Of a DNA stretch of 50,000 nt, positions 34,250-44,801 are shown piece after piece. The stretch is taken from positions 1 to 50,000 of the forward strand of contig CAIIXF020000020.1 of the NCBI GenBank assembly GCA_903813345.2. The letters are read 5' to 3'. The stretch's first letter is position 1, and every line of letters begins with the position of its first letter. The DNA comes from Owenia fusiformis (Eukaryota; Annelida; Polychaeta; Sabellida; Oweniidae). Below the pieces are notes generated by a model. It had not been told where the DNA came from and did no database searches. It saw nothing but the letters and a program-made list of their open reading frames with translations. Made by a program: the position numbers and the translations under genes.

Positions 34250-34790
34250 TAAGAATATGTTTCCGTAAAGGAGGAGGGACAGATTTCGAACAGCCATTAT
34301 GTTGGATTTTGGCTATTAGTTTTAATGCATAACCTCCAGGAAAAGCACTCATAGAGATGATAAAATAATTTCGACTTTGAGACAGGGAAGATGCAAACAA
34401 CCCACCCATATGTTTTTTCTGATATGTTCTTCTGATTTTCAACCCCTTCCAACCTGCTTTTTTAATTTCTGTTGCATCAATATGTTGCATTTTGACTCAC
34501 AGTTTCACTACTCACGAGACATGTTATTATATTTCAAAAATAAAATAACCTGAAGGGGTTGAAAATCAGGAAAACATTTCAGAAAAAACATGTTGGTGGG
34601 TTGTTTGCATCTTCCCTGTCTCAAAGTCGAAATTATTTTATCACCTCTAGGAGTGCTTTTCCTGGAGGTAATAAATTGATCTCACATATGCTCCTGTTTA
34701 AATCCTCAGAGAATAGCCAAAATCCAACATATGAATGTCCGAAATCTGTTGCGATACTTTCCCTTCTCCTTTTATTGTAGAGCGCTTCAG
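34250..34790. repeat. Large imperfect inverted repeat, arms ~200 bp, spacer ~100 bp
   Basis: The left arm (about 34253-34448) and right arm (about 34552-34765) are reverse complements. Shared anchors are tttcgactttgagacaggga and its complement at 34618, and 'ttttcaacccctt' with 'aaggggttgaaaa'. No target duplication was identified. A transcript through it would fold into a long double strand. Confidence 0.85.
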
Positions 34791-35409
34791 TAGTTTCTTT
34801 TAATGTACCATCCAAAGGTTTGCTTGAGAGTCGGGAATTTGATGCATAGTATTGTCTCAGAGGATGGAATTTTGACATAGTATTTCATCCTGAGAGAATT
34901 GGACCATTGAAATACTCTTAGGGATACAATTTTGAGTATCTCTCATGGTGGGGATATTGAGTCACTAGGTTGCTACCAGGGAATGGAATAAGACAGTCAA
35001 ATTTTTATTTTGTGAATTCCATGCACCCCCTCTCTCAAATCCTTGAATGATGTATAATGATAATAATTATGTGCAGATTATGGTTGGGGTCCCGGGTTGG
35101 GGTACACTTTTCTGTGATTTTATGATCTACTGTAAATGAGATGTAGGTAGTGTTAGATATCATGTATATACTATCTTGAAATAATATAATAATTTTGTAT
35201 ATATCATTAACAATTAAGAATCTATCAGAATTATAAAATGAAAATAAAATATTTAAAATTATTTTCCAATTAATGTTTTGTGTTTATTAGACTTGCCCTG
35301 AGGCCAGTACTAACTGCTTGTCCCCATACCACTAAGATTTAGCTTCCAAATCATTATTTGAGATCTGCAAACCTTAAAGTTGTTCACCATTTTATTCGAT
35401 TGAGATATA

Positions 35410-36948
35410 CCCATATCAAAATTTACAAAGGCTTTACACCTACAATTTACACTCAGTTTATACTTACTTTACACCCAGTAAATAGGTGACCAATTTCATA
35501 TGCAAATGAGCTAATTTACACTTTAATTTACACTCAGTTTACACCTTAGTATACACCCACTTTACACTTAAGTTTACATCTACTTTACATCCAGTTCGCA
35601 CTTAGTTTTCACTTAAGTTTACACTCAGTTTACACCTACTTTACACCCAGTAAATAGGTGACCAATTTCACATGCAAATGAGCTAATTTACACCTAAGTT
35701 TACACTCAGTTTACACTTTAGTATACATCCAATTTACATCAAGAGCACATTCTGATTGGTCAGATTTTAAACTTAATTTACAGTTAGTTCACATAGTTCA
35801 CCTAATCCTTAATTGGCGAAATGCTAACTGCATTCTGAATTTTGAAGCACTGTGATCAGAGAATAATATTAATGAAGATACAGGGGGTCCAAAGCATAAT
35901 GAATTGCAAAAACAAAAATCCCATGTTAAATCGCCATGGGGATTTTCCTGGAATTTTCTGTCTAAGCGCTTTAAAAAGTATTTGTAGGAGTTATGCTATA
36001 GTACAAATATCACAGAATGATCAGCATTAAAGATCTATACAAGTAGTTCTGCTCAGATTTTTAAATTGAAGTTTTAAACAAAAAATGCTAAAATAATTCT
36101 GTTTTGTAAAAAGTCCAAATCCACCATCTAGAATTATGATGTCACAATGACACTATTTTGCATATTCAATTTTTTCAAGAAAAAACTCCATTAAATATGG
36201 GTCGTTGGGCCTGCTTCCTTCTCTTGCTTAGATTCTTTTACAAATAACTTTTTTATTTTCTTCATTTTTCCAAAAAGTTGCCAGTCTCCAAGGAGTTAAT
36301 GAATGTATATGTCCTATGTAAAACCTATACAAATAAACTGACCCATATTGAATTGCAGCCCAGGGTATAATATGCCATCATGATTCAGATTAGAATGAAT
36401 TCTAGGTGAAAAGATCAAAACAAGCAGGCAAGCACAAAAGGTAGAAAGATTCAATGGATATATTGAAAAGAAATTTGAAGCTTAAGAAAATGGATATTTT
36501 ATATGAACAATGATGATGAAACTGGAACAAATGCACAACTAATACCTAATGGTAAAGTTGACACCAAAATCAAATAAAGTAAAACTGTATCAGGGCCGAT
36601 GTTATAGGATTTTGTGAAGACTTACCAAAACCAAAATGGCTAAGCCAGCTTTGATTGAAAGAGAGGCTGCATGAGCCTCGTTTTGGAATTAGGATTCAGT
36701 CAAGTATACACCTAGTTTACACTTTGACCAATATTTAATTTTTTTGAGTCTAATTTACATCCAGTTTTCACTTTTAACAAATTCAAAGTCAAGTTTACAC
36801 CTAGTAAATCAGTGTTTACTTTCTGCTAGTAAATACCTATTTACTTGAGGTAAAGTTAACATCGAAGTATACACCAAGGTGTGGTGTAAATAAGGTGTAA
36901 ACTGAGTGTAAACTGGATGTAAACTTGAATTATGCATTTTTGTTTGGG
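35410..36948. mobile_element. ~1.5-kb non-autonomous DNA element with subterminal repeats
   Basis: The ends are CCCATATCAAAA and, in reverse, CCCAAACAAAAA. Inside each end is an array of the words TTTACACTCAGTTTACACC (left) or GTAAACTGAGTGTAAACTGG (right), inverted relative to each other. The left array contains a 172-bp duplication with ATGCAAATGAGCTAATT at 35500 and 35672. The centre (about 35830-36680) has no recognised coding content. The exact boundary and target duplication are uncertain. Confidence 0.7.
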
Positions 36949-37660
36949 TATTTATGCTATCTCAGTATGAAGGCCACACTTTACGATGGTGAACCATCAA
37001 CAATTCCAGAAGTTATTTTATGGGGGATATAAAGTCAGCACGTGTCTGTTATCGCGGCAAAACAGATTTCATTTTCAGAGCAATCAATTCCTTGTATAAT
37101 GTATGTAATGAATAATATTGCAGTGCTCCAGGGGCGTCGGACCATTTTTGAAGAGGGGGTACGTTTTCCAGATAATATAGGGGGCGCGTAAATAACTTGC
37201 GTAGCCGAAGGTCGCGCATCTTTCGAAGACATTATTTGGTGCAATGTTTATACGATTTATCAAATTAATATTGATACTAGCCGATGGTACCGGCCGCGGA
37301 CCCAGATTTTGCGTTAGAGGGGGGGGGGCGCTTGATAATGGCTGTGAGGGAAGCGAACCATGACGAGTGAGCGCAGCTAACGAGGGCTAAAATAGGGTAT
37401 CTGGAGGTTCTCTCCTAAGAAACTTCAGATTCAGATCACAATATCCTGCACATAAACTCATTACTCGTTAAAGATTAAGACGTTGTGTTGCAACATGCAA
37501 CAAAATTATTTTGAACGGCGTAAAAAACGATTTTGCACAACCAATTAAAACAGACAGCTGGATGACACCAAGTACGTTGTTTACCGTTGCCCCATTTTCA
37601 GTTATTTCACTATCAGCCATTTTTCATTTTACCCAATGAAAACTCGATGAATATCAAATT
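36949..37660. other. Left flank of the retrotransposon
   Basis: More GC-rich than its surroundings between about 37125 and 37400, with an 11-12 base G run at 37319 and phrases such as ggggcgcttgataatgg. It is probably repeat-derived. No gene recognised. Confidence 0.4.
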
Positions 37661-37665
37661 CCCGG
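37661..37665. repeat. Target site duplication of the retrotransposon (left copy)
   Basis: CCCGG directly outside the LTR, repeated exactly at 42383-42387. Confidence 0.92.
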
Positions 37666-37834
37666 TGTTACGATATGTAATAGAAGATTCTTTTCACCTT
37701 AGAACAGAATAATAAACGATTTAATTTGGAGATTTTAAAACTCAACTTTATTTCACTTCTGGTTTGAGACTATCTAACGATGCCACCTATCGGCTGATCA
37801 AGACACTACAGCACAATAACACAATCATGCAACA
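37666..37834 (-). repeat. 3' LTR (169 bp)
   Basis: Identical by eye over its whole length to 42214-42382. On the - strand it starts TGTTGCATGATTG and ends ATCGTAACA. It contains AATAAA (complement of 37748-37753) as a likely polyadenylation signal. Confidence 0.97.
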
Positions 37835-37845
37835 TCTCCCTCTTT
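37835..37845 (-). other. Polypurine tract
   Basis: AAAGAGGGAGA on the - strand, immediately before the 3' LTR: the primer for plus-strand DNA synthesis. Confidence 0.9.
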
Positions 37846-37851
37846 AAGTAT

Positions 37852-40800
37852 TCAACTTTGATACCTAAGTGGTTTTGTAATTGTCCTTTGTGATTTTCTA
37901 ATAGCAATTGGCAAGTCTAAATCACTATGTTGAATTTGTTCACTTTTAGACACTATGGGAGATTTACCAACACTTACTTCCTGAGGTACTTCAAGAGACT
38001 CACTTGCAGAATGTGTTTTATTACTTGTCTCCTGAAACAACTCTGGAGTTACATCAACATATGGTGGTTTGTCACAGGGTGTCAAGAACTTTCTGTTCCT
38101 TCTAACAGGATGATTAGAGCTGTAAGGTTGAACTACATAAGACCTTGGAGAATCATGCTTCTTGAGCACTGTAGCATGAGATTTCATGTCTCTTATATAA
38201 ACGTTAGAACCTGGTTGTAGTTTTGACACTGATCTTGACACACTGTGATGCCTATCATAATTTTGCTTGGTTACTTGGCGATTATTATATTCTACCTGTC
38301 TTACCTCTTTCAAATATGGCCAGCGTGGCACTAGTTTTGAAGGAGAAACAGGTACATTTGTACGCAACTTTCTACCAAATAGTAACTCAGATGGTGAATA
38401 ACCATTAGCCAATGGAGTGGATCTGTATGCCAGTAAGGCTTGATAGGGATCAACTGACTTTTTAATTAGGTTTTTAGCAGTCCTTACCCCCCTTTCCACT
38501 TCACCATTGCTCTGGCTATACATTGGACTACTTGTGATGATGTCAAAACCATAATCTTGTGCAAAATCTGAATATTCACTAGATGCATAGCATGGCCCAT
38601 TATCGGATTTAACCACTTCAGGAATCCCATGCCTTGAGAAAATGGACTTCATATGTGTAATGACATCATGTGATGTAGACCCATGTAGTTTAGCTATCTC
38701 AATGTACCTTGAAAAGTAATCAATCAGAATCAACCAATTTTGACCCCTGTGATAGAATAAATCTGACCCAACAATTTGCCATGGATAGTCAGGAAACACT
38801 GTAGGAATCATTGGCTCAGTCTGATTAGAACGATACTCAGCACATTTAGTACATTTGAATACTACATCTTTGATATTTTGGCTTAAGCCTGGCCACCATA
38901 CAGACATTTTTGCTCTTTCACGACATTTACTAATACCTTGATGGCCTGTATGAAGTTTCTCAAGAATGTCTAAACGCATAGAACTTGGAATTACAATTCT
39001 GACACCCTTCATGAGAATACCTTGAACCATATTGAACTCAGCTCTCAATGGAAAGTAGCTATTTAATGCCCCAGGAATAGAACACTTTTCTGGCCACCCT
39101 TCCTTTGTGAATTCAATGATTTGTTTACAAATAACATCATTTTGTTGTTCTTGTATGATTTCACGAATACGTTTGTCAGTAGCAGGCAATGTTTCATATA
39201 CATAGCTTACCATTGCTTCCGCACTACTTTGAAGAACATTTGTGTCACCATTTTCAGACAATGGCGCACGTGATAGCGCATCCGGAACAATCAATTCTTT
39301 GCCCGGAACATGAGTTATTTTGAATCTGTAGCGCATAAGACGAATGCGAAATCTTTGGACTCGAACAGGAAGTTCATCTAATCTCTTGTTGCTTAGCAAC
39401 GGTACCAACGGTTTATGATCGGTTTGTAATTCAAATGGCTTACCTATGAGAAATGGTGAGAATTTGTCACACGCCCATGTTAGAGCTAGAGCTTCTTTTT
39501 CAATCTGAGCATAATTCTGCTCTGTCTTGGTCATGGTACAAGATGCAAATGAAACCGGTTGCCATTCTCCTTGAGGAGTTTTCTGAGACAAAACCGCACC
39601 TAAGCCAAACTTTGACGCATCTGCCGAAACACACGTATCATGCTTCACGTCATATAACTTGAGATTTCTCATTTGTGAAAGCTCGGATTTGATTGCTTCG
39701 AAAGCTTCTTTCTGAGGTGATTCCCAGACGAATTCCCGATCAGCGAGTAAAAGTTCACGTAATGCTTGTGTCTTGTGCGCTGCATTTGGCACAAACTTTG
39801 CTAACTGATTTACACAACCAAGAAAGCGGCGAACACCCGGAACATCAGTAGGATGCGGCATTCCTAGTATTGCGTGTACTTTGTCTGGATCTGGCGATAC
39901 ACCAGACTGGCTATCTATAACATTCCCGAGGAAAAGTACGCGATTTACACTGAACTGACACTTCATAGAATTCAGTGTTGCTCCTGCGGATTCAAGTTTT
40001 GAGAGAACAATTTCCAAACGACGGTCATGTTCATTTTGATCCGAACCATAAACAAGAATATCATCGATGTGAAATATTGTACCCTCACACCCCTCCAATA
40101 TTTCAGCCATACATTTGGAGTAGTGTTCACTGGCAAAATTGATACCAAATGGGACTCTACGGTATGCAAACCTACCAAATGGTGTCATGAAGGTTGTCAA
40201 TAACTGTGAATTCTTAGTGAGGGGAATCTGATGAAACCCAGAATTAGCATCAAGTTTTGACATTACCTTAGCCTCACTACCTAGTTTACCTAGAGTATAA
40301 TCTACTGAATTTATGGGAAACTTTTCAACTTGAACGCTTTCATTTAACCTGGAATAATCCACACAGAGTCTGACCTTCGATGCATCTTTTTTAACCACAA
40401 CCAATGGTGAGCACCATTCAGTGGGCTCTTCAACTTTGAATATTACATCTTGACTAAGAAGTCTGTCAATTTCTTGTTTGACTTGATCAAGTTGAGGTAG
40501 AGGTATTGGTCTAGGTGAAAAAATTGCATAAGGCTCAGCTCCTGGTTCTAGTTTAATCTCATACTCAGGACCTTTTAGTGTACCCAGGCCTGAAAACAGT
40601 TGAGGATGGTTTTCCACATGTTTACATATATTCTCAGTAGTAGTGTTAGAACACTTTTTCACAGTATTTACATGATCAGCATTGTTGCCATTTTCTACAT
40701 TACACACTTGAGATACTTGTATCAGATTCAGTGCTTTTATAGCAGGCCTACCCAACAAATTTGTTTTCACATTTTTAACAACATAGAAATCTTGCTGAGT

Positions 40801-41973
40801 AGTAGAGCCAGTTATGTCTGATGAAAACTTTCCCTGAACTTGAAGTGGAACCCCACTAGCTCCAATAAGCTTCTTTGGGCTAGGTACAAGTTTCTTTCTA
40901 GAATTAGAACAAATCTGATTGAAAGTTTCTGGAGAAACTACAGAGACATCTGCCCCAGTATCTAATCTGAATTTTACATCAGAGTTACCAAGTTTGAGGG
41001 ATACAGAGAATTCATCAGAAATACTGTCTGACATAGTAGCGAGAAAACCCATGAAAGCATATTCCCTATTGGGATTATCAACAACTGAGTGTATCGCTTT
41101 CGTGGCTTTTCCCAAGTAAGCACGACATACTTTAGCCCAGTGACCTTGCTTTTTGCAACGATCACAGGTAGATTTATTAGCTGGGCACTCAGATCTCCTA
41201 TGCTTTTCATTACCACAGTAGTTACATGAATTATCAGATGATTTCACTGCAGTATTATGATTATTGTTAGCTGGAACTGATTGAGTAGATTGGCTTGTAG
41301 ATTGCTTCTTTCTGCCTTTCTTGTATTTAGATTTGACGAAGTCCACCGCCGGTGTAGCTGAAACTTGAGTGTTGTCACGAAGCAAAGGTTGTTGTCTTTT
41401 GACTGTCTCACTCTGTTTACACATTTCAATCGCCTTTTTAAGGGTCAAGTTTTTGTCCAACTGCATTTTCCTACTGAGTTCCTCATCACAGATACCCACG
41501 ACAAGTCTATCACGAATGCATTGTTCACGTCTGGACATCTCTGCTACTTCAGAGTCGAATTCGCAGTACTCTGATAAGGTGTAAAGTGATGTGATATAAT
41601 TATCGACAGCTTCACCATCACCCTGGACACGTTTATGAAATTGCGCTCGCTCAAATATTACATTCTTGCGAATCACGAAATGGTCCCTGAATTTGGACTT
41701 AACAGTCTCATATTTATACTGATCATCCTCATTGGTGAATGTGAAACTTAAAAATATATCGTCAGCTTCCATTCCCATGGAATATATCAAATTATTCACC
41801 TGGTTCACCTGTGGTTCATCGGCTAGTCCAGATGCTATTCTATATCGCTCGAACCGACGTATCCATCGCTCCCACTCAGATGGTTTAGAGAAGGTGAATT
41901 GTTCTGGAGGATTGATGCGCAATCTGTCTCTGGGCTGTTGGGGTACCTCAATTGGAGCTTCAGCTTCCGCCAT
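37852..41973 (-). CDS. Gag-Pol polyprotein of the Ty3/gypsy element (1373 aa)
   Basis: One open frame without frameshift or stop. Residues 1-240 are Gag; two CCHC zinc knuckles lie at 250-263 (CNYCGNEKHRRSEC) and 270-283. The aspartic protease has DTG at 338-340. Reverse transcriptase spans about 480-700, with catalytic FHIDDILVYG (Asp 637, 638). RNase H is about 775-905 (Asp 785, TDHKP at 851, PDALSR near 897). The integrase zinc site has His 1008/1011 and Cys 1041/1044, and the core triad is D1071, D1124, E1160 (D-x35-E). The C-terminal 150 residues are low-complexity and basic. Gag and Pol are fused in one frame, so no frameshift is needed to make Pol. The RT box has His where Tyr or Phe is usual. 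It resembles invertebrate K02A2.6/Mag-type elements; that placement is from general likeness only. The Met at 41973 gives a 240-nt leader after the 5' LTR. Confidence 0.97.
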   Translation of the reverse strand: MAEAEAPIEVPQQPRDRLRINPPEQFTFSKPSEWERWIRRFERYRIASGLADEPQVNQVNNLIYSMGMEADDIFLSFTFTNEDDQYKYETVKSKFRDHFVIRKNVIFERAQFHKRVQGDGEAVDNYITSLYTLSEYCEFDSEVAEMSRREQCIRDRLVVGICDEELSRKMQLDKNLTLKKAIEMCKQSETVKRQQPLLRDNTQVSATPAVDFVKSKYKKGRKKQSTSQSTQSVPANNNHNTAVKSSDNSCNYCGNEKHRRSECPANKSTCDRCKKQGHWAKVCRAYLGKATKAIHSVVDNPNREYAFMGFLATMSDSISDEFSVSLKLGNSDVKFRLDTGADVSVVSPETFNQICSNSRKKLVPSPKKLIGASGVPLQVQGKFSSDITGSTTQQDFYVVKNVKTNLLGRPAIKALNLIQVSQVCNVENGNNADHVNTVKKCSNTTTENICKHVENHPQLFSGLGTLKGPEYEIKLEPGAEPYAIFSPRPIPLPQLDQVKQEIDRLLSQDVIFKVEEPTEWCSPLVVVKKDASKVRLCVDYSRLNESVQVEKFPINSVDYTLGKLGSEAKVMSKLDANSGFHQIPLTKNSQLLTTFMTPFGRFAYRRVPFGINFASEHYSKCMAEILEGCEGTIFHIDDILVYGSDQNEHDRRLEIVLSKLESAGATLNSMKCQFSVNRVLFLGNVIDSQSGVSPDPDKVHAILGMPHPTDVPGVRRFLGCVNQLAKFVPNAAHKTQALRELLLADREFVWESPQKEAFEAIKSELSQMRNLKLYDVKHDTCVSADASKFGLGAVLSQKTPQGEWQPVSFASCTMTKTEQNYAQIEKEALALTWACDKFSPFLIGKPFELQTDHKPLVPLLSNKRLDELPVRVQRFRIRLMRYRFKITHVPGKELIVPDALSRAPLSENGDTNVLQSSAEAMVSYVYETLPATDKRIREIIQEQQNDVICKQIIEFTKEGWPEKCSIPGALNSYFPLRAEFNMVQGILMKGVRIVIPSSMRLDILEKLHTGHQGISKCRERAKMSVWWPGLSQNIKDVVFKCTKCAEYRSNQTEPMIPTVFPDYPWQIVGSDLFYHRGQNWLILIDYFSRYIEIAKLHGSTSHDVITHMKSIFSRHGIPEVVKSDNGPCYASSEYSDFAQDYGFDIITSSPMYSQSNGEVERGVRTAKNLIKKSVDPYQALLAYRSTPLANGYSPSELLFGRKLRTNVPVSPSKLVPRWPYLKEVRQVEYNNRQVTKQNYDRHHSVSRSVSKLQPGSNVYIRDMKSHATVLKKHDSPRSYVVQPYSSNHPVRRNRKFLTPCDKPPYVDVTPELFQETSNKTHSASESLEVPQEVSVGKSPIVSKSEQIQHSDLDLPIAIRKSQRTITKPLRYQS

Positions 41974-42198
41974 GATTTAGCACTATGTATGTCCAACAAT
42001 ATATCCAAAGTCAGTTAAATGCACTATAAGCACTATATATATCCAACAATATATCCAATATGTCAGTTTTATGCACCTTTTTCAGAATCACAAAATTGAA
42101 AAGTGAAACTGAACACGTGAGTTTTTTTCCAGAAGTCAATCCTAATTATTTAGGCAATGAGTCAATACTCCAGATCTCGCGAATGTCCTAATGATGCA

Positions 42199-42213
42199 CC
42201 ACATCTGACACCA
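42199..42213 (-). other. Primer-binding site, probably tRNA-Leu
   Basis: On the - strand TGGTGTCAGATGTGG directly follows the 5' LTR. It starts TGG (complement of the tRNA CCA end), and its first nine bases match the complement of leucine tRNA 3' ends such as ...CTGACACCA. Confidence 0.8.
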
Positions 42214-42382
42214 TGTTACGATATGTAATAGAAGATTCTTTTCACCTTAGAACAGAATAATAAACGATTTAATTTGGAGATTTTAAAACTCAACTTTATT
42301 TCACTTCTGGTTTGAGACTATCTAACGATGCCACCTATCGGCTGATCAAGACACTACAGCACAATAACACAATCATGCAACA
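42214..42382 (-). repeat. 5' LTR (169 bp)
   Basis: Identical partner of 37666-37834; flanked outside by CCCGG at 42383-42387. It should carry the element's promoter. Confidence 0.97.
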
Positions 42383-42605
42383 CCCGGGACAGTTTGTATG
42401 TCTTCCATACAACCAAATGCGCCTCGCAAATAAAAATGCCAATATAAATGTGACATACATTAACAGAAAAATAGGGTTTTGGATTTATTTCAATCAGTCG
42501 ATAAGTCGAACATACACGTTCGTTTGTTCAACGGATACACAGATTGTAACGCTGGTTTTAATTGGCTGCCAGCTAAGACGTCGCGAGTAAATCTCAGGCA
42601 CGACA

Positions 42606-42910
42606 CAAGGAGGATTGGCTCCCAGAAGGCAACATCGATATTCCGTCCCATATATGGATATGTCGTGATACAAAATTTGAATTCAAACCGCCGCCATTTT
42701 GTTTACTTCAACATTTTAATCGTGACTTATGGCCTTATTTCGAAACGAAAAACTCAAAAAATCACAGGAAATGATCGAGATATTGGTTCGAATCTTTTGA
42801 ACTGTTTATTTTGAATTTATAGTCGATTATGATTGGCGAAAATAACGACATTTTGACGTTTTCATTGTTGGGAAATATCGAGTTTCGATCCTGGGAGCCA
42901 ATCCTCCTTG
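42606..42910. mobile_element. 305-bp miniature element with 9-bp target duplication (Mutator-type)
   Basis: The perfect 20-bp ends are CAAGGAGGATTGGCTCCCAG and its complement at 42891-42910. Flanking direct repeats are GGCACGACA at 42597-42605 and 42911-42919. The uninterrupted sequence at 45181-45231 shows the empty site. A 9-bp duplication points to a Mutator-like element, although other superfamilies with 8-9 bp are possible. Confidence 0.92.
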
Positions 42911-43139
42911 GGCACGACATGGAAATCTGAAATTATAGAGGGCGCAAATCCAAGTGCACTTGTACCGGAAGTCTGTCTAAATATGGCGGGACTACACAAA
43001 TGGTCGCGAGTAAATCTCAGCCGAGGGGCTGCTAGATGTCTGTCAAGTTATAGTATTTATGTCTCAAATAAAAATGCACCTATTGGACTTTTAAGTTACA
43101 TTATTGAACCCATTAACAGCACACTAAGTGATTTTTCCC

Positions 43140-43311
43140 GATCCAAAAATTTCTTTTGAGCCCTTGGTGTTCTTAATTCTAAGTGATTAATCTTGATCCT
43201 AGGTGATTGTTATTGATCTTAAGTGATAATGTTTTTGATCCTTAGAAATATCCTCATGATCTTGATCTTTGGTATCTGTCTTGATCCTTAGGGATTGGGT
43301 CGATCCTAAAC
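43140..43311. repeat. Degenerate ~20-bp minisatellite, left part
   Basis: Repeats of 'gatcctaggtgattgttattgat' type. The array resumes at 44802 on the other side of the inserted element. Confidence 0.75.
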
Positions 43312-44801
43312 AATCCCAATTGAAAAAAGCCTATGGAAAATCATCTCCAATTATCACCTAACTTACTATTGATAATTAGTTGAAAGTTAGGTGTAAAAAT
43401 TCACATGCAAATGAGCTAATTATCAACTTAATTAACGCTTAATTTGCAACTTAATTAACGATTAACTACCATCAATATGCAAATGAGCTATTTACGTAAA
43501 TTAGTTGAAAGTTAGTTGTAAGTTTGATGTTAGTTAATCTCTAATTATCACCTAACTTACTATTGATAATTAGTTGAAAGTTGGGTTTAAGTCAGATTTG
43601 TGACATCTCAAAAATGACTCGCTTCTTTTTTGCTTCCCTTCACTCGGAGATTTTTGCTTCATCTTGAACTATTTTGTGACGGAATATTCATCTTAATTAG
43701 GATCTTTCAGAACAGACAACATTGAACTTGAACAATTGAAATTTCACAGCAAGAGGAGGGAAAACCCCATGATTCAATTGATGACATACGATTTCCTCCT
43801 TCGCACACCTCCTTTTGTCGAAAATGTACCCTCCATCTTGGTTTTTAAAGTTTTCAAATTGACCTAGTTTTAAACCAATCAACGATCGACTCGCTAAACC
43901 AATCAGCGACGATGTCATCTCAATACAGATTTACATTATAAGCGTATGTCATCTTTGAACCCTGGGGTTTCTCCCCCTCTTTTTTAAAGCTATTCTATTT
44001 TGCAAATTTTTAAGATTCATGAAAAGCATGTGAAAACATCATTATTGCCATCAACAACTAAAATCAGAACACAAACATTAGACTATAATGTTACATAATA
44101 ATAAAGTAACAGATAATCAAAAATATGTTTTGAAATGTCTTTGATCTAACAATCATTATTTAGAAGAGCACATTTGGATTACTTGTGAAATATAGGTGAC
44201 CCATGTTAGTACCTAAATTGCATTCTAGGATTAATATTATAGGATCTGATTCAAAAAGATTTTTAAATTCATAAACATTTCAGACAGAAGTGTTAATAAG
44301 ATTTAACATACATTGTATTCATGTTCTACATACCCTTATAATAATGTTGACCAAATTTCATGGTAGAATATGCACCATTCACGTTGTAATTCTCAATTCT
44401 ATGAGAGAAATATCTCTCACATGTTTTCTTTTTCCACCATCTTGAAATTAAATTTAGGGGGGTTGTATTTCTAAATCATGGGCCTAATTTACAATTAATT
44501 ATCATTATAATCATCCTATATGTTAACTATCAACCAATAATCTACTTCAGAACAAAAAAGTTTTAATTTACCACTTACTATCACCCTCAAACATTTCATA
44601 TCTTAATTATCAACTAAAAATCATAAATCAGCATTATTGTAAGTTAATTTACGTTGAACTTGCTACTGATAATTAGGCCATAATTATCATCGATTTAATT
44701 AACGCTTAACTTTAATTCCAATTGCCAGCAGAATTGTTGATAATTAGTTGTAAATTAGTTGGTAATAAGTTGGTAATTAGTTTTATTTTTCAATTGGGAT
44801 T
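43312..44801. mobile_element. ~1.5-kb non-autonomous DNA element with subterminal repeats, inserted in a minisatellite
   Basis: The ends are AATCCCAATTGAAAAA and, in reverse, AATCCCAATTGAAAAA. Subterminal arrays of GATAATTAGTTG and its complement occur at both ends. ATGCAAATGAGCTA occurs at 43405 and 43477, as in the element at 35410. The centre (about 43600-44480) has no recognised gene. The flanking minisatellite continues on both sides. Confidence 0.82.

Larger units (their letters stand above)
37666..42382 (-). mobile_element. Complete Ty3/gypsy LTR retrotransposon
   Basis: A 4717-bp element on the - strand. It has identical 169-bp LTRs starting TGTT and ending AACA, and a perfect 5-bp target duplication CCCGG (37661-37665 and 42383-42387). 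A primer-binding site abuts the 5' LTR and a polypurine tract abuts the 3' LTR. A single uninterrupted Gag-Pol ORF fills the interior. The order protease, RT, RNase H, integrase is that of Ty3/gypsy. There is no envelope ORF. All parts look intact, so the insertion is recent and may be able to move. Confidence 0.97.

Noticed and set aside
42785-42800. ggttcgaatc resembling a tRNA B box inside the 42606-42910 element
   Set aside because: No A box at the right distance and no cloverleaf; the element ends are inverted repeats, so it is a DNA transposon and not a SINE.
42312-43159. Open frames of 83-111 codons on + strand right of the retrotransposon
   Set aside because: They overlap the LTR and two inverted-repeat elements and match no protein family I recognise.
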